In this document: piece after piece, positions 52,716 to 60,624 of the stretch | Layout: each line of letters starts with the position of its first letter | Position numbering within the stretch: position 1 is the stretch's first letter | Assembly: GCA_025062195.1 (NCBI GenBank) | Contig: JANXAS010000007.1 | Span: forward strand, 16,436-80,435 | Direction of reading: 5' to 3' | DNA length: 64,000 bases | Origin: Armatimonadota bacterium | Lineage (GTDB): Bacteria; Armatimonadota; Fervidibacteria; Fervidibacterales; Thermosaccharophagaceae | Notes under the pieces: generated by a model | The model's input: the letters and a program-made list of their open reading frames with translations, nothing else | What the model was told of the DNA's origin: nothing | The model's database searches: none | Made by a program: the position numbers and the translations under genes

Positions 52716-53791
52716 TGCTTGTCACCCCTCTCCGATGGCGTGAACAACGCAAGTAAAGCCAGACAGCCAAAGAGCGTGCTTTGCAGCGGCCGAAAAATTC
52801 GTTGCCGAGTTTGCCCACACTCGCAGCCAAAGCTAAATACACAGCCACACTTGCCAGCGATAGCGCATAAGATAGCCAAACGATATACCCAACCCTGCTT
52901 GTCCTTTGACGGGTTAGATGTTCGCCATTTGGCTGGTTTCTGCCCTGCCCGTGAAATGGCATTTGAAAGCTTCCATTCAAATGACTTCAATGTGTCATTC
53001 CCGCTGACACGCAGCCTCGGTAGCGCAAATGGGTTATCTGATGGCGTTACAGCGCCGCCAGACTTGCGCCATGCAGTTTTGTATCCGGCGGCTTTAACCC
53101 GCCCAATGACAAACGAGTTGTATTCTCCAGCGGGATAGGCGAAAGCAGTCACCTTGTCCCCTATCTGTTGCTCAATGCGAGCCTTTGAATAGCGCAGCTC
53201 AAAATCAAGCTGTGGCAACTTCAACCTCGTTAGGTCAAGGTGGCGAACACTGTGAGAGCCAAAGTCAATCCCGAAGCGCTTCATCTCTTTTATCTGCTCC
53301 CAACTCAAATGCCCTCTGGTGCCGACTGTGTCCGTCACAAGGAAAATCGTTGCCGGCGCGCTATAGCGCCTGAGTATAGGGAAAGCTTTCTCGTAGTTGT
53401 CAATGTATCCATCATCAAACGTTATTGCGACTATGGGCTTTGTGAAAGGAAGCCCCTTGATGACGGCATCCTCAATTTCGCTCAGCCTGACGATTTTAAA
53501 GCCGCCTTGGATAAGGTAGCGCACCTGACGCTCAAATTCCTTCGGGGAGACGGTTAAGTCCTTTTCAATTGCGCTCGCATTGGGTGAGACATAGTTAACA
53601 CGATGATACATCAGCACGATGGCACAGTTGGCTTGGGCAACAAACGCCTTTCGGGATTTTAAACCTTGTGATGCGCTTTCACTTTGGCTTTTCACAGATT
53701 TCAAGGTGTATAGGGGAGAGCCCATGCAGAGAATGACGCTTACAATGGGCAGCCACACAGCTGTGGAGTTATGTCTCTGAAACATTTGCAT
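52712..53791 (-). CDS. Polysaccharide deacetylase (NodB-type), exported
   Basis: A 359-residue protein with an N-terminal hydrophobic anchor or signal (VWLPIVSVILCMGSPLYTL). The NodB domain contains VLMYHRVN, motif 1 VAITFDDGYIDN with the catalytic and metal Asp pair, and motif 2 FGSHSVRHLDL with the two His of the metal site. FAYPAGEYNS matches motif 3. It should remove N-acetyl groups from a polysaccharide outside the cytoplasm. The C-terminal 110 residues are Cys-rich and then hydrophobic (IAGKCGCVFSFGCECG; LFGCLALLALF), an unusual tail. GGTGAG precedes the ATG. Its stop overlaps the GHL10 start. Confidence 0.88.
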   Translation of the reverse strand: MQMFQRHNSTAVWLPIVSVILCMGSPLYTLKSVKSQSESASQGLKSRKAFVAQANCAIVLMYHRVNYVSPNASAIEKDLTVSPKEFERQVRYLIQGGFKIVRLSEIEDAVIKGLPFTKPIVAITFDDGYIDNYEKAFPILRRYSAPATIFLVTDTVGTRGHLSWEQIKEMKRFGIDFGSHSVRHLDLTRLKLPQLDFELRYSKARIEQQIGDKVTAFAYPAGEYNSFVIGRVKAAGYKTAWRKSGGAVTPSDNPFALPRLRVSGNDTLKSFEWKLSNAISRAGQKPAKWRTSNPSKDKQGWVYRLAILCAIAGKCGCVFSFGCECGQTRQRIFRPLQSTLFGCLALLALFTPSERGDKQ

Positions 53792-53797
53792 CAATTC

Positions 53798-55033
53798 TCA
53801 CCGCAGCGCTGTCACTTTGATTGTCCCACGAAGCGGCAATACAAGCTGTGATAGCTCTGTTACCTCATCAAGCTTCATGCCATCTTCAGCGGCGCACAAC
53901 TCGTAAAATGCATCGGCTGGGTTGGGTCTACCCATTGGTGGATAGAACATGAACGGCATTAAGCCACTTGCGTGTCTTCCAGTATTGCACACTGTCTTAT
54001 GCGTGCAAACGATTAGAAAGCAGATATCGCCGAGTCTTCCCAACTCAAGCCACAATGGGCGAATTAAATGCTCATCAAGCGTTTGAAGGACATGAACTTT
54101 AAGCTCTGGGTCTTTGGCATGCCCGGCAAGATCAGGCTCACGGATGTGCGCGACCAGGACATCCGTCTGAGTGAGCAGCGACAAGATAAAGTTCGCAAAC
54201 CTTTCATAGCGTTCGCCCAACCTGTCAGCCCAGTTTATGGGCGCATGCCATGCGGGTGAATGAATGAACGCCCCCATCGCCTTACTGACACCGATTGTGG
54301 GCAAGTGCGTCGTCACAACATCAACGAAGAGCATTTCAAGCGCTATTTGCACCGATGGCAATGTGATCGGTGGCGATGGCTCATGCGGCAAAAGCAGGTT
54401 GATCGGCTTCTTACCCTCATCTCGTCTTCGCTCATTTAACTCAAGTGCGTCAAGCAATTCAAAGGTGTCAAGGATGAATGACTGAAGCTGCGCTTCCTTT
54501 TCACCAACCGGCAAGACATCGGCGAGCGCTTGCCCATCCGCCTCCTCTGGCGACATACAGTAAATAGATGAGCTGCCATTATGCCAGATAAGCAAGTGAC
54601 GCAACTTCCCAGCACGGTAAATTTCAAACTGGCGTGGCTGCAGCCTCTCTGACACAACTTCAAGCACTTCCTCAACTTCATCATCGCTAAGCTCATCGGC
54701 TGTAAGCCTATGCACAGTTTCGCCATCGGTGCTCATGAAACTCACACAGATAGCTATATTGCGCACATCAAATGTGACACCAAGCGCGCTTGCAAGCCAT
54801 GCGCCACGGCGAATGTATGCTGCAAAGGGCTCATAGCCGAGCACCATTAAAAGAGCACCTTCTGGTTGCACTGGCGCTCCATTCGGTATCGTTGGAGCAA
54901 CACCCACAGTTGAGCGCATCGCCATTGCATCAAGTGTCGGCAATGAGGCAGCCTCAAGTGGCGTCCTGTTCAGGAGCGCCTCACACGGCTCATCAGCAGC
55001 TCCATCAAGGAGCAACAAAACCCATCTGTCCAT
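53798..55033 (-). CDS. Degenerate archaeal-type phosphoglycerate-mutase-fold protein (possible homoserine-kinase-family relative)
   Basis: A 411-residue member of the alkaline phosphatase superfamily related to ApgM and to the 'proposed homoserine kinase' group (TIGR02535). Matching blocks are LLLDGAADEP, RTPLEAASLPTLDAMA, LGYEP, EPDLAGHAK and GRHASGLMPF. However, the normal PGSDxAxL nucleophile segment is replaced by VQPEGALL, without Ser, and the metal-binding DH pair reads TH. The first Asp and the other His residues are retained. It may be inactive or use altered chemistry. It lies downstream of hom, thrC and purC on the same strand, and GGTGA precedes the ATG. Function uncertain. Confidence 0.7.
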   Translation of the reverse strand: MDRWVLLLLDGAADEPCEALLNRTPLEAASLPTLDAMAMRSTVGVAPTIPNGAPVQPEGALLMVLGYEPFAAYIRRGAWLASALGVTFDVRNIAICVSFMSTDGETVHRLTADELSDDEVEEVLEVVSERLQPRQFEIYRAGKLRHLLIWHNGSSSIYCMSPEEADGQALADVLPVGEKEAQLQSFILDTFELLDALELNERRRDEGKKPINLLLPHEPSPPITLPSVQIALEMLFVDVVTTHLPTIGVSKAMGAFIHSPAWHAPINWADRLGERYERFANFILSLLTQTDVLVAHIREPDLAGHAKDPELKVHVLQTLDEHLIRPLWLELGRLGDICFLIVCTHKTVCNTGRHASGLMPFMFYPPMGRPNPADAFYELCAAEDGMKLDEVTELSQLVLPLRGTIKVTALR

Positions 55034-55106
55034 GAGCCATCACCGTGTTGACAACGGTGCAGCAACAAGCTCCTCGCCGACCACTATTTAAGTGTCATAA
55101 GCTCGC

Positions 55107-55988
55107 TCAATCGCCACACAGTCTTCTGTAGGCTTCCCAATAGCGTTGTCTCGTCCTCTCAACAACATCTTCGGGCAGCTCAGGTGCCGGTGGCTGCTTG
55201 TCCCAATTGATGCTCTCAAGGTAGTCACGAACGAATTGCTTGTCAAAGCTTTCCTGCGGCTTTCCCGGTTCGTATGTCTCCATATCCCAAAAGCGGGAGG
55301 AATCCGGCGTGAGAAGCTCGTCAATCAATATCAATTCGCCTTCAAGCAGCCCAAACTCAAACTTGGTATCGGCGATGATTATGCCGCGCTCCTCGGCATG
55401 CTTTGATGCGAAATCGTAAACTTGCAGGCTCAACTCCTTGACTCTCTCTGCGAGTTCTGTGCCGACCATGCTCACAACTTGATCAAATGTGATATTTTCG
55501 TCGTGCCCGACGAGCGCCTTCGTTGCCGGCGTAAATATCGGCTCCGGCAGCTTCTCGCACATCTTTAACCCTTTGGGAAGCTTTATGCCACACACTTCTC
55601 CAGTTGCAGCATATTCCTTCCATGCCGAACCAGTTATGTAGCCACGAACTACACACTCAATTGGGAGCGGGTTTGCAAGCTTGACAAGCATTGAGCGCCC
55701 CTCAAGCACATCACGCTCACTTTGAAGTTCACTCGGAAACTCATCAGCACGTGCAGTGATGAGGTGGTTTGGGACGATGTGCTTTGTGCGCTCAAACCAA
55801 AACACCGACAGCTGTGTCAGGATGAGACCTTTGTCTGGTATCGGGGTTGGCAGGACAACATCAAATGCCGATATCCTGTCAGTGGCGACAAGCAGCAGGG
55901 CACCGTCAACCCTGTAGATATCTCGCACCTTCCCGCGCTTAAGCAACGGCACCGAACTCAAGTTGGTCATCACGATTGGAGTGCCCAT
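55107..55988 (-). CDS. purC: Phosphoribosylaminoimidazole-succinocarboxamide synthase
   Basis: The purine pathway enzyme that joins CAIR and aspartate with ATP to give SAICAR, 293 residues. Family motifs are LLKRGKVRDIYRV near the start, TDRISAFDVVLP, VVRGYITGSAWKEY, LIDELLTPDSSRFW and SFDKQFVRDYL. The GGAGGGATGTGAGT stretch upstream supports the ATG at 55988 rather than a longer frame starting at 56096. It stands between thrC and the degenerate mutase-fold gene; no other purine genes are near. Confidence 0.95.
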   Translation of the reverse strand: MGTPIVMTNLSSVPLLKRGKVRDIYRVDGALLLVATDRISAFDVVLPTPIPDKGLILTQLSVFWFERTKHIVPNHLITARADEFPSELQSERDVLEGRSMLVKLANPLPIECVVRGYITGSAWKEYAATGEVCGIKLPKGLKMCEKLPEPIFTPATKALVGHDENITFDQVVSMVGTELAERVKELSLQVYDFASKHAEERGIIIADTKFEFGLLEGELILIDELLTPDSSRFWDMETYEPGKPQESFDKQFVRDYLESINWDKQPPAPELPEDVVERTRQRYWEAYRRLCGD

Positions 55989-56121
55989 ACTCACATCCCT
56001 CCTGTCACGAAAGCTCGCCATAGTGAGATTGTGAGCGAGTCGGAAAGCAGGCGATAATCCACCCTGCCTTCTTTTGGCGCATCTTGCAGCCCGCAAAACA
56101 ACCCTCTATTTGAGCACCGTT

Positions 56122-57276
56122 TCAAGAAATTTGCTCACGCAGATTTAATTTGATGAAACTCATAACGGCGTCCCTATCGGGTGGTAGCGACTCTGGAAGC
56201 CTTGCCAGACGCATGGCTACTTGAGGGTCTTTCAGACCATGCCCGGTTAGGACACAAACGGCAACCGGCTTTCCGTCACCATTGCGCGATGAGCGCTTTG
56301 AAAGCGCCTGTTCAAAATAGCCCTCTGTGTATAGCCTGAGCAACCCGGCAATGCTTGCAGCCCCTGCTGGCTCAACGAATAAACCCTCCTTTTGAGCGAG
56401 CAGCTGATATGCGGCTATTATCTCATCATCAGTCACGGCGACGATTGTCCCGCCAGATTCATCCCTTGCCTCAATCGCTTCCTTCCACCTTGCCGGATTG
56501 CCAATGCGTATAGCAGTTGCAATTGTCTCTGGGTTCTCAACCGGGTGACCGAGCACCAACGGTGCTGCACCCGCAGCTTGCACGCCAATCATTATCGGGA
56601 GATTGCTAATGAAGCCGTGCCTGAAATACTCCTTATATCCCATCCAGTGTGAGGTTATGTTGCCAGCATTCCCTACAGGCATAATGTGAAAGTCAGGTGC
56701 TCCGGAGAGCACATCGCATATTTCAAATGCGGCGGTCTTCTGCCCCTCAAGCCTCTCAGGGTTAAGCGAGTTCAGCAAGGCTACATTTTCAGAATCACAT
56801 ATTTGGCGGACGATGTTGAGTGCCTCATCAAATCCACCCTTGATTGAGCAAAGCAACGCACCATGAGCGAGCGCCTGCGAGAGTTTTCCGAGCGCAACAC
56901 GCCCCTCAGGGACGATGATGATGCACTTTATGTTAGCTCTCGCGCAATATGCGGCAGCCGATGCGGATGTGTTCCCTGTTGATGCGCATATTCCAGCCTT
57001 GTGACCGCGCTCAAGCGCCTTTGAAACTGCCACAGTCATACCTCTATCCTTAAATGAGCCAGTTGGATTTGTGCCCTCATACTTCAGATAGACTTGAAGG
57101 CTGTGCCCGAGCAATTTCTCAATTGCATGCGCCCTTATTAGTGGTGTGTTGCCCTCGCAGAGGGTCACAATCGGAGTGGAATCAGTGATGGGCAAAAACT
57201 GACGGTAGCGATGCACGATGCCATTCCAAGCGCCATTAATTGCGATAATTTGGCGCATGTCATCTTCGCCCCTCAT
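56122..57276 (-). CDS. thrC: Threonine synthase
   Basis: A pyridoxal-phosphate enzyme that converts O-phosphohomoserine to threonine, about 384 residues. The PLP Lys lies in GSFKDRGM (about residue 70), and the phosphate-binding loop is the MPVGNAGNITSHW region. STPIVTLCEGNTPLI is typical of the class without the plant-type extension. Two starts are possible: ATG at 57276 (MRGEDDM) or ATG at 57258 (MRQIIA) with GAGGGG upstream. It is followed by purC and preceded by hom with a spacing of about 30 bases, so hom and thrC form an operon. No classical thrB is between them. Confidence 0.93.
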   Translation of the reverse strand: MRGEDDMRQIIAINGAWNGIVHRYRQFLPITDSTPIVTLCEGNTPLIRAHAIEKLLGHSLQVYLKYEGTNPTGSFKDRGMTVAVSKALERGHKAGICASTGNTSASAAAYCARANIKCIIIVPEGRVALGKLSQALAHGALLCSIKGGFDEALNIVRQICDSENVALLNSLNPERLEGQKTAAFEICDVLSGAPDFHIMPVGNAGNITSHWMGYKEYFRHGFISNLPIMIGVQAAGAAPLVLGHPVENPETIATAIRIGNPARWKEAIEARDESGGTIVAVTDDEIIAAYQLLAQKEGLFVEPAGAASIAGLLRLYTEGYFEQALSKRSSRNGDGKPVAVCVLTGHGLKDPQVAMRLARLPESLPPDRDAVMSFIKLNLREQIS

Positions 57277-57306
57277 GTTTAAGGCGCTCCCCTCACAGTT
57301 TGGTGT

Positions 57307-58665
57307 TCAATCAGCTTCCACCCAAAGCGGCTTTCCGACACTGTAAACGACATCAAGGCTTGATACCCCATCAAGCGCTTCCCTCAACGACCTGTATGGT
57401 GTTGAATGTGTTATCCACACTATCTCCGCCGACTTGCCATCACTCTCCCTTTGCACAACCGATGCGATGCTAACTCCCTCCGCACCGAACACACCGGCTA
57501 TCTTTGCGAGCACACCCGGCTTGTCAGCAACCTTCATCCTGACACAAAATCGGCTCACAACATCATCCACACTCTTAACTTTCACACCGACTCGGCACAC
57601 GCATGGTATCCGTCCTCTCGCCTTAAGCCTTATGTTTCGCGCAGCATCAACTATGTCTCCCACTACTGCGCTGGCAGTCGGTGCCCCACCTGCGCCCTGC
57701 CCGTAAAACATGAGCCTACCAACACTGTCACCCTCAATAACGACCGCATTGTAGTTATCGCTCACCGAAGCAAGCGGATGTGTCTTTGGCACAAGCGTTG
57801 GATGAACGCGAAGCTCAATCATACCATCATGCTCAGCAGCTATTGCCAATAACTTGATCACATACCCCAAGCTGTTTGCGTAATCAATGTCGGCTGGCCC
57901 AATGTGCCTTATGCCCTCTCGGTATATAGCATCAAGCGGAATGCGATAACCGAAGGCGATTGATGCCAGAATGGCTATCTTATACATCGGGTCAAAAGCA
58001 TCCACATCATCAGTTGGGTCTGCCTCAGCGAAGCCTTTCATTTGTGCCTCACTGAGTGCAGCGGCAAAATCCACACCGTCCTTGGTCATGCGCGTCAAGA
58101 TATAATTTGTTGTGCCGTTAAGTATGCCAACAATTCGCTTTATCCTATTTCCGACAAGGCTTTGCTTCAGCGGCATTATGATAGGTATGCCGCCGCCAAC
58201 GCTTGCCTCAAAGTAAACATCAACACACTTCTCCTTGGCTGCATCCAAGATTTCGCCGCCGCGCTTTGCCAGCAGCTCTTTATTCGCCGTGACAACGCTT
58301 TTCCCAAGCTCTATAGCGCGCATCACATACTCATACGCTGGCTCAACACCACCAATCAATTCAACGACTACATCCACTCTTTCGTCCTCAATGACCTCGT
58401 ATGCGCTATCGGTGAGCATTCTCGGATCCAAAATGACGGGGCGCTCTTTATCCAATTGCCTGACAGCCACCCTGACAACTTCAATTTGGCATCCAGCTCT
58501 ATGCTGTATGAGTTCCCTATTGCGCCAAAGGAGTGCGATGACAGCACTGCCGACAGTCCCAAGCCCAAGCATGCCTATACGAACGGCGGCTTGTTTCTCA
58601 CCAGAATTGACAGTGCTATTTTCTTGCTCATCCATTTCAATTGCCAGACCGTTCCGTCGCCTCAC
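57307..58665 (-). CDS. hom: Homoserine dehydrogenase
   Basis: Reduces aspartate semialdehyde to homoserine, 452 residues. The Rossmann motif is IGMLGLGTVGSAV (about residue 30), followed by VVTANKELLAKRG, VGGGIPII, GILNGTTNYILTRM and EADPTDDVDAFDP, all classic. The C-terminal 75 residues form an ACT domain (FCVRMKVADKPGVLAKIAGV), which usually mediates threonine feedback. The start is GTG with GGAGAG nine bases upstream; a frame from 58701 is less likely. thrC follows. Confidence 0.95.
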   Translation of the reverse strand: MRRRNGLAIEMDEQENSTVNSGEKQAAVRIGMLGLGTVGSAVIALLWRNRELIQHRAGCQIEVVRVAVRQLDKERPVILDPRMLTDSAYEVIEDERVDVVVELIGGVEPAYEYVMRAIELGKSVVTANKELLAKRGGEILDAAKEKCVDVYFEASVGGGIPIIMPLKQSLVGNRIKRIVGILNGTTNYILTRMTKDGVDFAAALSEAQMKGFAEADPTDDVDAFDPMYKIAILASIAFGYRIPLDAIYREGIRHIGPADIDYANSLGYVIKLLAIAAEHDGMIELRVHPTLVPKTHPLASVSDNYNAVVIEGDSVGRLMFYGQGAGGAPTASAVVGDIVDAARNIRLKARGRIPCVCRVGVKVKSVDDVVSRFCVRMKVADKPGVLAKIAGVFGAEGVSIASVVQRESDGKSAEIVWITHSTPYRSLREALDGVSSLDVVYSVGKPLWVEAD

Positions 58666-58704
58666 CGTGTATCTCTCCTTTCTTAACTCCGGCAGGCGCA
58701 CTGC

Positions 58705-59232
58705 TTAACCTGGAGATTCAACCCGCTTCATAACCATAATCGTATCGCCCTGGTGGACGAGCTGTCCATCCTGCGCCCGTATCTCTACGACTATACCGTC
58801 AACATCAGAAAATACTTCATTGAATACCTTCATTGCCTCAACAAGGGCAACCACTTGTCCAACTTCCACGCGTCTTCCGACCTCAACGAATGGTGGCTCG
58901 TTTGGAGCCGGGCGGCGGTAAAAAATACCGGTTAATGGCGAGGAGATGTAGTGCAACTCTTCGGGCGGCTCAGCTTGAAAAACTGGCACGCTTACATGAG
59001 TGAGCGAAACGGGAATGCCATGAACTTCAACTTGCCTTCTTGCCCTACGCAACTCGCTTTGAGTTGTGATGCCCCTCCTCAGGCACACCATGAAATCACT
59101 TGTCTCAATTATAACTTCACTCAGCGCAAACTCCTTCATCAATTGCAACAGGCGATGCACCTGCTCAATTTCATCCGGCTTGTTTCCTTCCCTCTTATTC
59201 CCCATACCTTTGTTTTCGTTTTGAGATTGCAT
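58705..59232 (-). CDS. accB: Acetyl-CoA carboxylase biotin carboxyl carrier protein
   Basis: The biotinylated carrier of acetyl-CoA carboxylase, 175 residues. The C-terminal biotinyl domain holds the biotin Lys in VEAMKVFNEV, with PLTGIFYRRP and GDTIMVMKRV around it. The N-terminal half binds other subunits and carries ALSEVIIETSDFMVCLRRG. The ATG is preceded by GGAAAGAGG. accC is not adjacent. It lies between the tRNA gene and hom, with 39 bases to hom, and may share its transcript. Confidence 0.92.
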   Translation of the reverse strand: MQSQNENKGMGNKREGNKPDEIEQVHRLLQLMKEFALSEVIIETSDFMVCLRRGITTQSELRRARRQVEVHGIPVSLTHVSVPVFQAEPPEELHYISSPLTGIFYRRPAPNEPPFVEVGRRVEVGQVVALVEAMKVFNEVFSDVDGIVVEIRAQDGQLVHQGDTIMVMKRVESPG

Positions 59233-59284
59233 AAGCCTCTTTCCTACCACCGCCTTAAAGGTGAACATCAAGTCATTACAGAAG

Positions 59285-59356
59285 TGGCGGCGCGGGGATT
59301 CGAACCCCGGACCCAGGGATTATGATTCCCTTGCTCTACCGCTGAGCTACGCCGCC
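59285..59356 (-). tRNA. tRNA-Met (anticodon CAT)
   Basis: A complete cloverleaf of 72 bases: acceptor GGCGGCG/CGCCGCC, D arm GCTC/GAGC, anticodon arm AGGGA/TCCCT with loop ATCATAA (anticodon CAT), and T arm CGGGG/CCCCG with TTCGAAT. The discriminator is A and CCA is not encoded. The G1-C72 pair and the lack of the three G-C pairs next to the anticodon loop argue against the initiator. An Ile-decoding lysidine tRNA is possible but elongator Met fits better. Confidence 0.92.
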
Positions 59357-59407
59357 GCACTTTGGGGATTTAAAACCTTCATATGCTACCGGCACATTCA
59401 CAAACTG

Positions 59408-59566
59408 TTAATTCTTGCGCTTGCCCTCATCCTCACCCTGTCGGCGAGCTTGCTTTCTCTCCTCCCACTCACGCTTGATAGCTTCCATAAGCTCGCGCTC
59501 AAGTGCAAGCAAATTCTCCGGCGAGAACTCCTTCAACTTCTTCCAGTCAACTTTTATCTTAGCCAT
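59408..59566 (-). CDS. Small charged protein, unknown function
   Basis: A 52-residue protein starting MAKIKVDWKKLKEFSPENL, with a strongly charged helix and a basic tail (EERKQARRQGEDEGKRKN). The start is set by GGGGG about eight bases upstream; a longer frame reaches 59662 but overlaps the upstream gene's end and has no ribosome binding site. It is not related to a family I know. It lies between the MscS-like gene and the tRNA gene. Confidence 0.6.
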   Translation of the reverse strand: MAKIKVDWKKLKEFSPENLLALERELMEAIKREWEERKQARRQGEDEGKRKN

Positions 59567-59639
59567 AAACCTAACCCCCGCAACCTTAGTATGCCACACA
59601 CATGCAGTTATTGGCGCACAATTAACGCTGTTGTGCCTG

Positions 59640-60227
59640 TTACGAAGCAGCCTTTGCAACATCGCTTTGGGAGCCGCTTTCAGCGGTCCGTATTAATTCC
59701 ATCAGAGACGAGTTCATCACGGTGCGCGTTAAACCGTTCTCGTCCCTCAACCTCGTCGCAAACCACCCTACATGCTCAACTGTTGCCCAGCAGTTGCCTA
59801 AGCGCAACTTGTCTCCGATGCCGACGGCATCCTCAAGCATGAGCATGTAACATGCAACCGCATTCTCAAATAGCCTGCGCAAAACAAGCACTGCGACCAA
59901 CGATGTTATAGCCACCCACACTGCAAAGGGCATTATTGGGAGATCAAATATTTCAAGCGCAATGAAGATAGCGAGCAACAATAGCGAGCCGCGTATTAAC
60001 AGCTGCGGTAAAGCAAGCAATCGCTTCCGCCTGATGATTTGCCATTTCATATCACGCCCATCACGGGAGTGAAGCGAGCCCTTCAATGCGCGCTCAATCA
60101 ACTTCACCAAGAGCAGTCCGAATGCTTCAAGCGCTATGGCAACAGATATTGCTGCGATTGCCTTAAGCAGAAATTCGTTCACTGCAGCCTTGTCAATCAA
60201 ACCTTGCATTACAAGGTTATCCCCCAC
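59640..60227 (-). CDS. Short MscS-like mechanosensitive channel protein
   Basis: A 195-residue membrane protein with three or four hydrophobic segments (AIAAISVAIALEAFGLLLV; LLIRGSLLLLAIFIALEIF; FAVWVAITSLVAVLVLRRL). They are followed by the MscS beta-domain start: AVGIGDKLRLGNCWATVEHV and TRLRDENGLTRTVMNSSLM. The family's usual C-terminal alpha/beta cage domain is missing, so the protein is about one third shorter than E. coli MscS. It may be a truncated or atypical channel. GTG start with GGTGA upstream. It overlaps the region of the small charged gene only through that gene's unlikely longer frame. Confidence 0.72.
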   Translation of the reverse strand: MGDNLVMQGLIDKAAVNEFLLKAIAAISVAIALEAFGLLLVKLIERALKGSLHSRDGRDMKWQIIRRKRLLALPQLLIRGSLLLLAIFIALEIFDLPIMPFAVWVAITSLVAVLVLRRLFENAVACYMLMLEDAVGIGDKLRLGNCWATVEHVGWFATRLRDENGLTRTVMNSSLMELIRTAESGSQSDVAKAAS

Positions 60228-60324
60228 TTCATCACCGTGCTCAAAGCGCTCAAATGGTCTTGAGTAAACGGTAACACAGACACCCCATGCAAAAGCAGGC
60301 GCATGTGAAGCTCACCTATTTTTC

Positions 60325-60343
60325 GGGCGCATTTCATGCGCCC
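60325..60343. repeat. Perfect hairpin GGGCGCAT/ATGCGCCC
   Basis: A perfect eight-base stem with a TTC loop, preceded by a T-run and followed by CTAC. A related hairpin occurs at 63023-63037. GTAGGGGCG-type hairpins of this look are common in Chloroflexota and other thermophile genomes (recollection). It may serve as a terminator for the KaiC-like gene read on the minus strand, but no T-run follows on that strand. Confidence 0.55.
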
Positions 60344-60347
60344 CTAC

Positions 60348-60508
60348 TTGCACCATTTCAAGAAACAAAAGCAACATGACCATCCTCTGAATCCGAATCA
60401 AAAGACTATAACCATTTAGCGTCGCCCATTTAAATTTAAAAAGCCTTCGGCAACAAGCCATGACACTACACGGGTCAGATGTTCCTCAATTTTTGAAAAA
60501 TGGCATTA
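60348..60508 (+). repeat. MITE-like intergenic element, copy 3
   Basis: It begins TTGCACCATTTCAAGAAAC, continues AAAGCAACATGAC and ends TTTTTGAAAAATGGCATTA, matching both ends of copy 1. The nested TGCAGCGTTG/CAACGCTGCA arms are degraded in this copy. The order of blocks is preserved. Confidence 0.65.
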
Positions 60509-60624
60509 CAACTCGCCTTTTGCAAAACAGCCCCTTTGAAAGACATCGGCGCACACAGTGGAAGCAAGTGGAAGCACAAGATAAGCGTGCTTCACAGCAT
60601 TCCGAGCGTGCCTCATAGCGTTCG

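Larger units (their letters stand above)
60228..60624. other. Gene-free spacer with hairpin and MITE-like copy
   Basis: This stretch of about 400 bases lies between the MscS-like gene and the KaiC-like gene on the same strand. It holds a GGGCGCAT/ATGCGCCC hairpin at 60325-60343 and the third MITE-like copy at 60348-60508. The remainder (60510-60624) shows no gene or signal that I can support. Confidence 0.55.
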
